A stretch of DNA of 17,649 nucleotides, from positions 1-17,649 of the forward strand of contig JACQRQ010000269.1 of NCBI GenBank assembly GCA_016206405.1, written 5' to 3'. Of this stretch, positions 1 through 7,229 are shown piece after piece. Each line of letters opens with the position of its first letter. Position 1 is the stretch's first letter. The position numbers and the translations under genes are program-made. Below the pieces are notes generated by a model. The model was not told the DNA's origin. It did not search any database and saw nothing but the letters and a program-made list of their open reading frames with translations. The DNA is from Elusimicrobiota bacterium. GTDB taxonomy: Bacteria; Elusimicrobiota; Elusimicrobia; O2-12-FULL-59-9.

Positions 1-52
1 ATGCCAACCCCGTCACGGATTCGCAAACGCTGATCCAAGGCGTTTGTCAACT

Positions 53-96
53 TTGTCAAACCAGGTACGGATTCTTGTCAAACCAGGTACGGATTC
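53..96. repeat. Two perfect tandem copies of a 22-bp unit
   Basis: The 22-bp unit beginning TTGTCAAACCAGG and ending TACGGATTC occurs at 53-74 and again, identical, at 75-96. A partial relative of its 3' half (ACGGATTC preceded by GTC) lies at 14-21, and TTGTCAAC at 44-51 resembles its 5' end. Seen directly. Closely spaced repeats of about this length are typical of transposase-binding ends of IS21-like and Tn7-like elements, so this may be an element end whose body lies left of the window. No transposase is visible here, so that reading is only an inference. Confidence 0.8.
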
Positions 97-456
97 ACAT
101 TCTGAATTTTCTCAACCGCCGGATGCGCCGGACAAAGATTTAAACATTTCAAGCCTAATATCTGCCAAGCCTTATAAGTATATCAGACAACCGTTAAATT
201 TCAATTATAAAGATGCGGCCGAGAAGGGCACGGTTCGCCTATGAATAGAAAAATTCCAAAGACACGTAGTAGGCGGAGATTTATCAGATGATCGGGACGT
301 TCACCTTAAATTCTCAAGGGGGATGCCGGCGGGTTTTGTTTATTAGGAGAAAAACTTAAAAGATGCGGCGGGTGGCACGGGGATGCCTGGAGAAAATCCT
401 CCCGGAAGACCGCTCCGACATGCAGCGAGTCTGAGGGAGGGAGGGGCGCTCTCGGA

Positions 457-531
457 GGGCGCAGGGTGTCCGGTGGACACCCGCCTTGCGCGCCCGCGAC
501 TGCGGGCAGGCCCCGAAGGGGCCCCGTTTTT
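457..531 (+). ncRNA. Cluster of strong hairpins; candidate structured RNA
   Basis: Hairpin 1 has an 8-bp perfect stem GGGTGTCC/GGACACCC (464-471 with 475-482, loop GGT). It is enclosed by a second pairing, GGGCGC (457-462) with GCGCCC (490-495). Hairpin 2 is GCCCGC (492-497) with GCGGGC (502-507); it shares bases 492-495 with the outer stem of hairpin 1, so the two compete. Hairpin 3 is GGCCCC-GAA-GGGGCC (509-523), followed by CCCG and five T. I could not match it to RNase P RNA, tmRNA, SRP RNA or a common riboswitch from conserved motifs. It could be a real RNA, transcribed from about 218 on, or simply GC-rich sequence. The limits given cover only the hairpins. Confidence 0.3.
509..531 (+). 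terminator. Rho-independent terminator-like hairpin
   Basis: A 6-bp all-GC stem GGCCCC/GGGGCC with a GAA triloop (509-523) is followed by CCCG and TTTTT (527-531). The U-run starts a few bases beyond the stem, which weakens the case. If functional, it would end a rightward transcript from the left flank before it enters the convergent CPBP gene. Confidence 0.4.
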
Positions 532-668
532 CGGAACATGCACCTCCGGTGCGCCCAGTGCCGGGAGCTCTGCGACTGGCCGGAAGGCGCCCCGGGACAG
601 GCCCTGACGCTTTAAGAAATTGGAGATACCTTAAACCCGGCGGCGTCACCCGTATGAAGGAAGTCAGG

Positions 669-3317
669 TCAACGTCGGAAGAGGCGTTTGAGGGACTTTA
701 ACCAGGGGCGCAGTTGGGAGACGGCCCACACGGCGGCGAGGGCGGCGAGGAGGCCGGGCAGGCCGGAGCGCATCGCGGTGACTTCCAGGAAATTGGAGGC
801 GAAATGCGCGACGGCGGGCAGAAGCATCGCGCTGCCGGCGAAATAATAAAGCCCGGCGAAGAACACACCCATGGCCGTTCTTCCGATCAAGGAGCTCCAA
901 GTGAAGGAATAGCCCTCGAGCACTTTCCCGAAATAGGGCAGGTCGATGTCGAAATTATGCACCACCGCGAAAACCACCGAGGAGAGGACCAGCGCCCAAA
1001 AGAGGGGCCTTTGCCAGAACTTGCCTTTAGGATCGAAGGCGGCGCGCGCCAAAATTTTCTTGAGGATTTGCAGGCCCGCGAAAGCGCCGCCGAACACCGC
1101 CAGCGCGGCCGGGTAACTTGCGGGGTTATTGATGAAGGTCAGGCCGTAAAGCAGCGCCGTCGTGCCGAGGATGGTGGGGATGCCCTTCTTGGGGTTGTCC
1201 AGAATGCTTTTGAAAAAGCCTTTGCGGAAGATGAACTCCTCGAGGGAGGCCGCCAGAAAAAGAACCGGGACCAGAAGGCCGGAGGGGGCCGCCAGCAGCT
1301 TTAAGAGCGATTGGGGCATCGTTTCCGCGCGCCCCTCAAAGAAATTCGGTATTTGGTAGGTGGCGATGCCGGCGAAGAAGGCGACGGCCCCGAAGAAAAG
1401 CCCGGCGGCGAGCAGAGGCAAAAGCCTTTTGGGGGTTTTGGAAGGCTTGTTCCACCACTTTCCCACCGCCTTCAAATGCCGGATCTGCCCTTGGAGCGCT
1501 TTTTTCCCGGCGGCGAAGATTTTCTGAAATATGTTTTGGCGAGGCGCCATCGAGGTTTCCCCGCCGCCGCCGACGAGGCGGCTGATCAGCTTTCCGGCGC
1601 CGTAAAGTCCGGCCCAGGCCGCCAGACCTATCCAGGCGTGGCCGGGGATGAAATCCTTAAGCGGGACCAACATGGAGGGATCGGCGGCATTGAGAACCGC
1701 CAGAAGCCATACCGAATAAAGCTGGTAGATTTGGAAAGCGCCGTCGAGAAGAAGGGGCGCCTGAAGGCTGCGGGTGCGGGCATAAAGGTAGATCAGGACC
1801 GCTTGAGTCGCCAGAAGCGACAGTGTGGCGAAAGGAGAGGCCCCGGGGCTCAGGAGCCAGTAGTTGAAGCCCATGGACGCGACCGCCGCCAGCCACGGCG
1901 CCGCCCGCGAACCGGGTTTTAGACGGTTGACGAGAACCTGCGTTCCCTGGAAGACGACCGCCAGAGACAGGAAATTTTGGACCAGGGACTGGGCGAGGCT
2001 GGGAAAGAAAAAGGTTCGCCAGGGAGAGTTCAGCAGATTGTCGATGACCGGGGAAGCGATGAAATCAGCCGCCGCCGCCGTCGCCGCCGCGGCCGAGGCC
2101 GCCGGGGAGAAGATGTGGGAAAATGAAAAGGACTGGAAAGGCACGGAAAGAAGGCTTCCCGCCAACAGGGAGGCCAGGAGGATGGGGGACCAAACCACGG
2201 CGGTGCGCAGCGCGCTGCGGAGCATGTTTTGAAAAGCGGTCCAATTTCCGTTTCCGGCGCGGGCCTCAAATCCCATGTGCTCTTGGAGCGTCCGCACGGC
2301 ATTTTGTCCGGTTGCGTAAACCAAGGGCGCGAGCTTCTCCACCCATTTCAAAAATCGGCCCGGCGTCTTGTTTGCGGGCGGCGGTTGCGCCAGGTTGCGC
2401 GGGTTTTTTAAGAACTGGTTCGCGGCGAATAAAACGATTCCCGCGATGAGGAGCCCCGGCACCAGGGAGTCCACGGCGGCAGGCAGCGTATGACCGATAG
2501 CCGGCAGCAATTTGGCCGCGGCCGGCAGGCTGGCGATCCCGAAGGCCGCGGTGCCGGCGACGCCGGCCCAAACGGAGATTTTATGGCTCCGGCTGGCGGC
2601 GGCCGGTTGTGAAATTTCAGGGACGCTCGGCTCGGCGCCACCCTGCGCAGAGCTGCGGGTGCCTTGAAGCGCCAGAGGCGCGGCGGAATTCTTCTGGGGA
2701 TGGATTGACGCGGCCGGGACCTGCTTTAATCCGTCGGCCGGACCCGCCGCGACCGCGAAGTCTTCGGCGCCGGCTTTTTGCCGCATTTGGGACAAAAGGG
2801 CTTTGGCGATTTCTTCGGCCAGTTTCGGAGATTTCCCGGAGGTTGGCGAAAAAGAGGGGTCGTGGCGGCGGACGATATCGGCCAGAATCCCGGAGGCGTG
2901 CCGGCGCGTGGCGGCGTTCTTGCTCTTTAACGCCTGAAGAACCGCCTCGATATCCTCCACGGCTCCGCTGCGGCCGAGCACGGTGAGGGCGCCCATTTGC
3001 GCGGCTCGCCACTCGGCCGCGCTCAGGCGCGCGTCCCGGGCGCGCGCGAGGAGAATTTCCCGGGTCCACTCCAGCAACGAGCCGTTTTTGAGGATGCGCG
3101 GTATTTGGATGGAGGCCGGGTCTTGCCGGACGGAGGCCAACTGCCTCAAGAAGGAGCGGCGGACGCGGGCGGAGGCGCGGGAGGGGGAATTGGAGGCGCC
3201 GCGTAAATGGCCTCGAGAACCGAGGGCGCCGGCCCAGGCTTGATAAAAGGCCGGCGCGGGGGCGTTGAGCCACAGGCTCAAAGACAGAACAAGTCCAACG
3301 CCGCGCTTTAGCTGCAT
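669..3317 (-). CDS. CPBP-family intramembrane protease-like protein with N-terminal export signal and HEAT-like region
   Basis: An 882-residue protein. Residues 1-30 look like a signal peptide or anchor (positive MQLKR, hydrophobic stretch, then APAPAF). Residues about 95-175 form an alpha-helical HEAT-like segment with alanine and leucine spacing. A low-complexity Ala/Ser/Pro/Gln linker and many hydrophobic membrane segments follow. The C-terminal CPBP (Abi) domain carries all three family motifs: EExxxR at 693-698, FxxxH at 783-787 and HxxxN at 838-842. The family includes the Rce1 protease and bacteriocin-immunity proteins; no substrate can be deduced. Usual CPBP proteins are 200-300 residues, so this one has a large N-terminal extension. 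I chose the ATG at 3317 because a longer frame (to 3491) would run through the promoter and because the signal peptide begins here. The gene diverges from dus. Confidence 0.82.
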   Translation of the reverse strand: MQLKRGVGLVLSLSLWLNAPAPAFYQAWAGALGSRGHLRGASNSPSRASARVRRSFLRQLASVRQDPASIQIPRILKNGSLLEWTREILLARARDARLSAAEWRAAQMGALTVLGRSGAVEDIEAVLQALKSKNAATRRHASGILADIVRRHDPSFSPTSGKSPKLAEEIAKALLSQMRQKAGAEDFAVAAGPADGLKQVPAASIHPQKNSAAPLALQGTRSSAQGGAEPSVPEISQPAAASRSHKISVWAGVAGTAAFGIASLPAAAKLLPAIGHTLPAAVDSLVPGLLIAGIVLFAANQFLKNPRNLAQPPPANKTPGRFLKWVEKLAPLVYATGQNAVRTLQEHMGFEARAGNGNWTAFQNMLRSALRTAVVWSPILLASLLAGSLLSVPFQSFSFSHIFSPAASAAAATAAAADFIASPVIDNLLNSPWRTFFFPSLAQSLVQNFLSLAVVFQGTQVLVNRLKPGSRAAPWLAAVASMGFNYWLLSPGASPFATLSLLATQAVLIYLYARTRSLQAPLLLDGAFQIYQLYSVWLLAVLNAADPSMLVPLKDFIPGHAWIGLAAWAGLYGAGKLISRLVGGGGETSMAPRQNIFQKIFAAGKKALQGQIRHLKAVGKWWNKPSKTPKRLLPLLAAGLFFGAVAFFAGIATYQIPNFFEGRAETMPQSLLKLLAAPSGLLVPVLFLAASLEEFIFRKGFFKSILDNPKKGIPTILGTTALLYGLTFINNPASYPAALAVFGGAFAGLQILKKILARAAFDPKGKFWQRPLFWALVLSSVVFAVVHNFDIDLPYFGKVLEGYSFTWSSLIGRTAMGVFFAGLYYFAGSAMLLPAVAHFASNFLEVTAMRSGLPGLLAALAAVWAVSQLRPWLKSLKRLFRR

Positions 3318-3323
3318 TGACTC

Positions 3324-3352
3324 ATTATAGCTGGAGGTCCTAAGGCTGTCTT
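3324..3352 (-). promoter_or_regulatory. Sigma-70-type promoter of the CPBP gene, predicted leaderless
   Basis: Read on the minus strand: -35 AAGACA (3352-3347), 17-bp spacer, perfect -10 TATAAT (3329-3324). Only six bases (GAGTCA) separate the -10 box from the ATG at 3317, so transcription would start at or next to the A of the start codon. No Shine-Dalgarno sequence could fit on such a transcript. Confidence 0.65.
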
Positions 3353-3425
3353 GGGCCTTACGGCCTACGGAAGGACGGGTAAAGGACCTATCCGGTATTA
3401 GGCCCGGCGACCTACTTAAAAGCGA

Positions 3426-3438
3426 TATAATGTAAAGG
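3426..3438 (+). promoter_or_regulatory. -10 box and ribosome binding site of dus
   Basis: A perfect TATAAT (3426-3431) precedes AAAGG (3434-3438), which is 9 bases from the ATG at 3448. No good -35 box is present 16-18 bp upstream. If transcription starts about 7 bases after the -10 box, the AAAGG would be lost or lie at the very 5' end, so either this promoter gives a very short leader or transcripts start further upstream. Confidence 0.4.
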
Positions 3439-3447
3439 TAAATTAAT

Positions 3448-4422
3448 ATGCCTCTGCGCCTCGGCAATCTGGTCTTAAACGACTTGGTCATTCAATCCCC
3501 TCTGGCGGGTTTCTCGGACCTCGCTTTTCGGCTGATAGGCCGGGAAAAGGGCATGGAGTTCGCCTTTTTGGAGATGGTCTCCGCCAATGCGCTGGTGTTG
3601 AAAAACAAAAGAACGCTGGATTACCTCAAGACGGTCCCGGAGGACCGCCCGCTGGGAGCTCAATTGGTCGGCTGCGAGCCTGAAATCATGGGCGAAGCGG
3701 CGGCCGCCATCGAAGACATGCGCTTTGACTTGCTGGATTTAAATCTGGGCTGCCCCGTGAGAAAAGTGACGGCTCTGGGGGCCGGCGCCGCTTTGCTGAC
3801 CGAGCCCGCGAAGGCCGAGGCCGTTTTTAAAAGCGTGATGAAATCCGTCAAAAATATTCCGGTCACCGTCAAAATGCGCAAGGGCTATGCCGACGAGTCG
3901 GGCGACGAGGCGGTCGAGATGGCCAAGATCGCCGAAGCTTGCGGCATATCGGCCGTGGCCATTCACGGCCGCACGCGCGCCGCCGGCTACGGCTCAAGGT
4001 CGGACCCCGGAGTCATCGCCCGGGCCAAAGCGGCGGTCAAAATCCCGGTCATCGGAAACGGCGACGTGATGTCGGGGCAGGACGCTGTGCGTTTGCGGGA
4101 GCAGACCGGCTGCGACGCGGTGATGCTGGGCCGCGCGGGCATGGGAAATCCGTGGATATACGAAGAAGTGGCCCGAGCGTTGAGGGGAGAAAACGGCCGG
4201 AGCGCCCCCCCCGGCGCGGACGAAATCCGCGAAACCCTATTGAGGCATTTCGATCTCAAGCTCCGGCATCAGGCGGAACGCGTCGCCGTGCTGGAGATGC
4301 GCCAAATCGCGGGCCAGTACTCGAAAGGGCTTCCCGACGCGGCCGGTTTCCGCAGCCGGATGCACGGCGTCAACGGCGTCGCGGAAGCGCGCCGGGTCAT
4401 CCAAGAGTTTTTCCGGAGCTGA
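3448..4422 (+). CDS. dusB: tRNA-dihydrouridine synthase, DusB type
   Basis: A 324-residue cytoplasmic flavoenzyme that reduces specific uridines in tRNA to dihydrouridine, using FMN and NADPH. The TIM-barrel Dus domain covers about residues 8-240: PLAGFSD near the N-terminus (18-24), catalytic cysteine C102 in LNLGCP, K142 in VKMRKG, HGRT (173-176), GNGDV (203-207) and the FMN-phosphate loop GRAGMGNPW (228-236). The helical tRNA-binding domain follows (about 255-322). Length and motifs are normal for the DusB/NifR3 branch. In many bacteria dusB precedes fis or a sensor gene; here a histidine kinase gene follows 47 bp downstream with its own promoter. Assignment to DusB rather than another Dus class is by overall resemblance. 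Confidence 0.93.
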   Translation: MPLRLGNLVLNDLVIQSPLAGFSDLAFRLIGREKGMEFAFLEMVSANALVLKNKRTLDYLKTVPEDRPLGAQLVGCEPEIMGEAAAAIEDMRFDLLDLNLGCPVRKVTALGAGAALLTEPAKAEAVFKSVMKSVKNIPVTVKMRKGYADESGDEAVEMAKIAEACGISAVAIHGRTRAAGYGSRSDPGVIARAKAAVKIPVIGNGDVMSGQDAVRLREQTGCDAVMLGRAGMGNPWIYEEVARALRGENGRSAPPGADEIRETLLRHFDLKLRHQAERVAVLEMRQIAGQYSKGLPDAAGFRSRMHGVNGVAEARRVIQEFFRS

Positions 4423-4433
4423 GAAGCGCCGGA

Positions 4434-4462
4434 TTTACAAGCCTGGGGGCTTTTGATAGACT
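4434..4462 (+). promoter_or_regulatory. Sigma-70-type promoter of the histidine kinase gene, predicted leaderless
   Basis: -35 TTTACA (4434-4439, five of six consensus bases), spacer of exactly 17 bp, -10 TAGACT (4457-4462, four of six). Seven bases then lead to the ATG at 4470, so the transcript would begin at the start codon. No Shine-Dalgarno sequence is visible just before this ATG, in line with a leaderless message. Confidence 0.5.
4439..4454 (+). terminator. Short hairpin with T-run after dusB
   Basis: AAGCC (4439-4443) pairs with GGCTT (4448-4452) around a TGGG loop, and the T-run spans 4451-4454. The stem is only 5 bp. It lies within the spacer of the proposed kinase promoter, so both cannot be assumed to work as drawn. 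A weak candidate for separating dusB transcripts from the kinase gene. Confidence 0.25.
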
Positions 4463-4469
4463 TGCCGAC

Positions 4470-6608
4470 ATGAAGCTTGCCCACCGTTTCTTCCTCATTA
4501 TCGTCGCCGCTTCGCTGCTTCCCTTGGGCCTGACCAGCCTATGGCTGTTTCAGTTCCAAAAAATGGCTCAGCGCAATTCGCTCGAGCTTCACCTCGGGGT
4601 GGCCCAGTTCAGCTCGGAGGCGATCACCAAGTACATCCAGGGACTCAACCGGCGCGTCGGCTTCATGCTGGACCTCGAGCGGGCTCGGGCCATCGGCCGC
4701 AACCAGCAGATGCTGGTTATTCAGCAGGCCATGGCCACCAACGCCGATTTCGCTTTTCTCTCCGTTGTTGATTCCCAGGGTCGGGAGATCGTCAAGGAGT
4801 ACAACGCCGACATCTACAAACAGGCGCAGGACTATCAGGCCCGGTCCGGGGAGGAGGTTTTCAAGAAAGCCCAAAAGGACCGGCGCGTTTCTTTGGGAGA
4901 GATCGTCATGCTCGAGGGCCGGCCGATGATGCCGCTGGTTTATCCGTTCCACTACGGCGGCTACGGTTATTTGATGGTGGACCTCCATTCCGTATTCCAA
5001 AACTTGACCGGCAGAACCCTGGGCACGACCGGGCACGTCATCGTCATCAACAAGTCGGGCCGCCCCTTGGCGCCTTTCGCCGACACGGTGAGCCGCTTGC
5101 CGGTGGACTCTCTCAAGGAGCTCATCGCGCAGGACGATGTGGGCATCTCGGACTATATCCCTTCCGAGGAGGGGGTTATGGTGGGCGCTTTCCAGCGCGT
5201 GACGGACATGCCCTGGGCGGTGTTGACCCTGCAATCGCGGGAAGACGCCTTTCTGGCCGCCGAGCAATTGACGTGGACCATCATCGGCTGGATAGGCCTG
5301 GTCGCTTTGGTGGCTTTTGGGGTCGCTTACGTGACGGCGCTGCGCGTGGCCGGACCCATCGAGCGCTTGAACGCCGGCGCCCTGCGCGTCGCCCAAAAGG
5401 ACCTCAGTAAGCCGGTTCCGGAAGTTGGCTGGGGGGAGCTCAAAGCTCTGGCGCGAAGCTTCAATCAAATGATGCAGGAGCTGCAGGCTTTCCACGACCT
5501 TCAAGTCGGGAAGATCGTGGAGGAAAAGACGCGGGTGGAGACTTTGGTCTACAGCATCCCCGATGGGATCGTCATGGCCGATTTTTCGGGACAGGTGCTC
5601 TACGTCAATAAGCCCGCGCTCAGCATGCTGGGCTACCAGGCTCCGGCGGCCGAGCCCGGATCGCTGGATATCTACAATGTCGTTCAGGAGGCCCGCATCC
5701 GCCCCATGCTGCAAAGGGTCATGCGGCGCGCGGCCCGCAAGGATCAGATGGAGATATCCATCAACGACAAGGCTTCCGGCCGGACCCGCCATTTCGCCGC
5801 CGCGGTGTCCACCGTCGCCGCCGCCGGCAAGGCCGATTTGGGCATTTTGCTGCTGATGCGCGACGTGAGCGTCGAGCGCGAGTTGGAGGAGATGAAGGAG
5901 CAGTTCTTCCATTCCTTGGCGCACGATCTGCGCGCGCCCATCACGGCCGTGCAAGGCTACGTGCGTCTGCTGGAAAAAAGCCTTCCGGCCGGGGAGAGGG
6001 AAAAGCGCTACTTTAGGTCCGTCTACGCGGGCACGCGCCAAGTTCTTGCTTTGGTCAGCGACATCCTGGATTCGGCCAAGATGAAGGAGGGCAAGCTGCC
6101 TTTGGAATTGAGCCGCATCGAGGTTGTGCCCATGCTGCGCAAAATCCAGGAGCTTTTCACGCCCGTCGCCTCCCAGAAAGGGATCCGCCTGGCGCTGGAA
6201 GGCGTCGAGAAAATTCCGGGCGTTTTGGAGGGCGACGCGCGCCTTATCGAAAGGGTGGTCACCAACCTGGTCAGCAACGCCCTAAAATTCTGCGGCTCCG
6301 GAGCGCGCGTCGCCTTGGAGTTCGAATCCATCCACCCTCAGCGCGTAGAATTGGCGGTGGCCGACACCGGCCCGGGAATTCCCCCGGACAAGCTCCAGGC
6401 CGTTTTTGAGCGATTCAAGCAGTTGGAATCCGGAGAGAAGCGCTCCGGCTTCGGCCTGGGGCTTTCCATCTGCAAGATGGTGGTTGAAATGCACGGGGGG
6501 AAGATATGGGTCGAATCGGTCCTGGGAAAGGGCAGCCGGTTCCGCATCCTTTTACCCCGAAAAGTGCCGGCCAAAACCGGCGAAACCGCTATTCCCCCTG
6601 CCGGATGA
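4470..6608 (+). CDS. Membrane sensor histidine kinase (Cache-like sensor, HAMP, PAS, HisKA, HATPase)
   Basis: A 712-residue inner-membrane sensor kinase. Transmembrane helix 1 is at about 7-28, followed by a periplasmic sensor region of about 240 residues (29-268) resembling a double-Cache domain. Transmembrane helix 2 is at about 269-291. HAMP (about 291-345), PAS (about 352-470) and HisKA follow, with the phosphorylated H485 in SLAHDLRAP. The ATP-binding domain shows an N box (N599, N603), G1 DTGPGIP (632-638), the F-box region ERFKQ and G2 GFGLGLS (660-666). All catalytic motifs are intact. No response regulator is encoded nearby, so it is an orphan here. The open frame reaches back to 3939 through dusB, but the hydrophobic N-terminus and promoter support the ATG at 4470. 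Its last 20 bases overlap the end of the convergent motB. Confidence 0.93.
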   Translation: MKLAHRFFLIIVAASLLPLGLTSLWLFQFQKMAQRNSLELHLGVAQFSSEAITKYIQGLNRRVGFMLDLERARAIGRNQQMLVIQQAMATNADFAFLSVVDSQGREIVKEYNADIYKQAQDYQARSGEEVFKKAQKDRRVSLGEIVMLEGRPMMPLVYPFHYGGYGYLMVDLHSVFQNLTGRTLGTTGHVIVINKSGRPLAPFADTVSRLPVDSLKELIAQDDVGISDYIPSEEGVMVGAFQRVTDMPWAVLTLQSREDAFLAAEQLTWTIIGWIGLVALVAFGVAYVTALRVAGPIERLNAGALRVAQKDLSKPVPEVGWGELKALARSFNQMMQELQAFHDLQVGKIVEEKTRVETLVYSIPDGIVMADFSGQVLYVNKPALSMLGYQAPAAEPGSLDIYNVVQEARIRPMLQRVMRRAARKDQMEISINDKASGRTRHFAAAVSTVAAAGKADLGILLLMRDVSVERELEEMKEQFFHSLAHDLRAPITAVQGYVRLLEKSLPAGEREKRYFRSVYAGTRQVLALVSDILDSAKMKEGKLPLELSRIEVVPMLRKIQELFTPVASQKGIRLALEGVEKIPGVLEGDARLIERVVTNLVSNALKFCGSGARVALEFESIHPQRVELAVADTGPGIPPDKLQAVFERFKQLESGEKRSGFGLGLSICKMVVEMHGGKIWVESVLGKGSRFRILLPRKVPAKTGETAIPPAG

Positions 6609-7221
6609 TGTTGACTTCGATCCGCCGGTTGGCGGCTCGATTCTCCTCGGTGTCGTTGGGCGCGCGCGGCTGATATTCCCCGTAGCCGATGGCGGCCAAG
6701 CGCTGGGGCGGCACTCCTTCCTGGATCAAGAGCTTTGTGACGCTGAAAGCGCGCGCGGCGGAGAGTTCCCAATTTGTCTTGTAAGGCGAGTTCGGCCCCA
6801 TCGGCTGGGCGTCGGTGTGGCCCTCCACCTGGATTTGATTGGGCAGCTCCTTGAGGGAGGCGGCCAGAGCCTGCAAGTGGGGCAGGGAGGCGGTCTTGAG
6901 ATCCGCGCTTCCGGAGTTGAACAGAACGGGCGCTGAAAAGGTGATGCGAAGACGGTTTCGATTGATATCCACCCGGGCGATCTGCTGAATTCCGTATTTG
7001 GAAAAAATCTCCTTCATCTTGTCGGATTTGCTTCCGAAGGCTTCCTCGAGAGCTTGGGCGCTCAGTTGATGCGTCATGTCCTTGTTGGTGGAGTTGAACA
7101 CGAACATGATGAGAAAGAAGATCATCAGGTAGCTCATCATGTCGCCGTAGGTGATGGCCCACAGGGCTCCGCGGTTGAGCTGATTTTCCAACTCGTCTTC
7201 CCGTTCCTGAAATATCGCCAT
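6589..7221 (-). CDS. motB: MotB-like stator protein with OmpA peptidoglycan-binding domain
   Basis: A 210-residue protein, last gene of the motor operon. The N-terminus has a short cytoplasmic piece and one transmembrane helix (about 21-43). It contains the MotB signature WAITYGDMM; D27 matches the proton-carrying aspartate (D32 of E. coli MotB). A short linker leads to an OmpA/MotB C-terminal domain (about 90-207) with NSGSADL, the peptidoglycan-binding region VEGHTD, then ELSAARA and NRRIEV. It would anchor the stator to the cell wall and form the ion channel with MotA. It is shorter than E. coli MotB (308 residues), mostly in the linker and ends. SD-like AAGGA spans the motA stop codon, with an 8-base gap between the genes. 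Its 3' end overlaps the convergent histidine kinase by 20 bases. Confidence 0.93.
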   Translation of the reverse strand: MAIFQEREDELENQLNRGALWAITYGDMMSYLMIFFLIMFVFNSTNKDMTHQLSAQALEEAFGSKSDKMKEIFSKYGIQQIARVDINRNRLRITFSAPVLFNSGSADLKTASLPHLQALAASLKELPNQIQVEGHTDAQPMGPNSPYKTNWELSAARAFSVTKLLIQEGVPPQRLAAIGYGEYQPRAPNDTEENRAANRRIEVNIIRQGE

Positions 7222-7229
7222 AATCGTCC

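Larger units (their letters stand above)
97..668. other. Non-coding region left of the CPBP gene
   Basis: About 570 bases without a convincing gene. The first part (about 120-360) is AT-rich. It carries a weak rightward promoter-like pair, CAGACA (184-189) and TATAAA (206-211), 16 bp apart. From about 360 to 620 the base composition turns strongly GC-rich and is full of inverted repeats, described separately. Two related stretches (AAAGATGCGGC followed by GGCACGG) occur at about 209-233 and 359-380. Open frames of 66-97 codons here overlap each other on both strands, have low-complexity Pro/Arg-rich products and lack ribosome sites, so I do not call them genes. Confidence 0.5.

Noticed and set aside
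44..244. 66-codon open frame from a TTG across the tandem repeats
   Set aside because: No ribosome site or recognisable product, and its first part simply translates the 22-bp repeats.
350..620. RNase P RNA, tmRNA, SRP RNA or cobalamin riboswitch
   Set aside because: I looked for the conserved cores (such as GAGGAAAGTCC and the SRP GGAAGCAGC region) and found none. A GGAGAAAATCC stretch near 390 loosely recalls the cobalamin element, but the rest is absent.
3939..4469. Upstream extension of the kinase frame through dusB
   Set aside because: 177 codons of Arg/Pro-rich shadow overlapping dusB; the hydrophobic N-terminus begins at 4470 with a fitting promoter.
4539..6041. 500-codon open frame antisense to the histidine kinase
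   Set aside because: Shadow of the GC-rich kinase gene. Its His/Leu/Asp-rich product has no recognisable domain, and the sense gene has every kinase motif.
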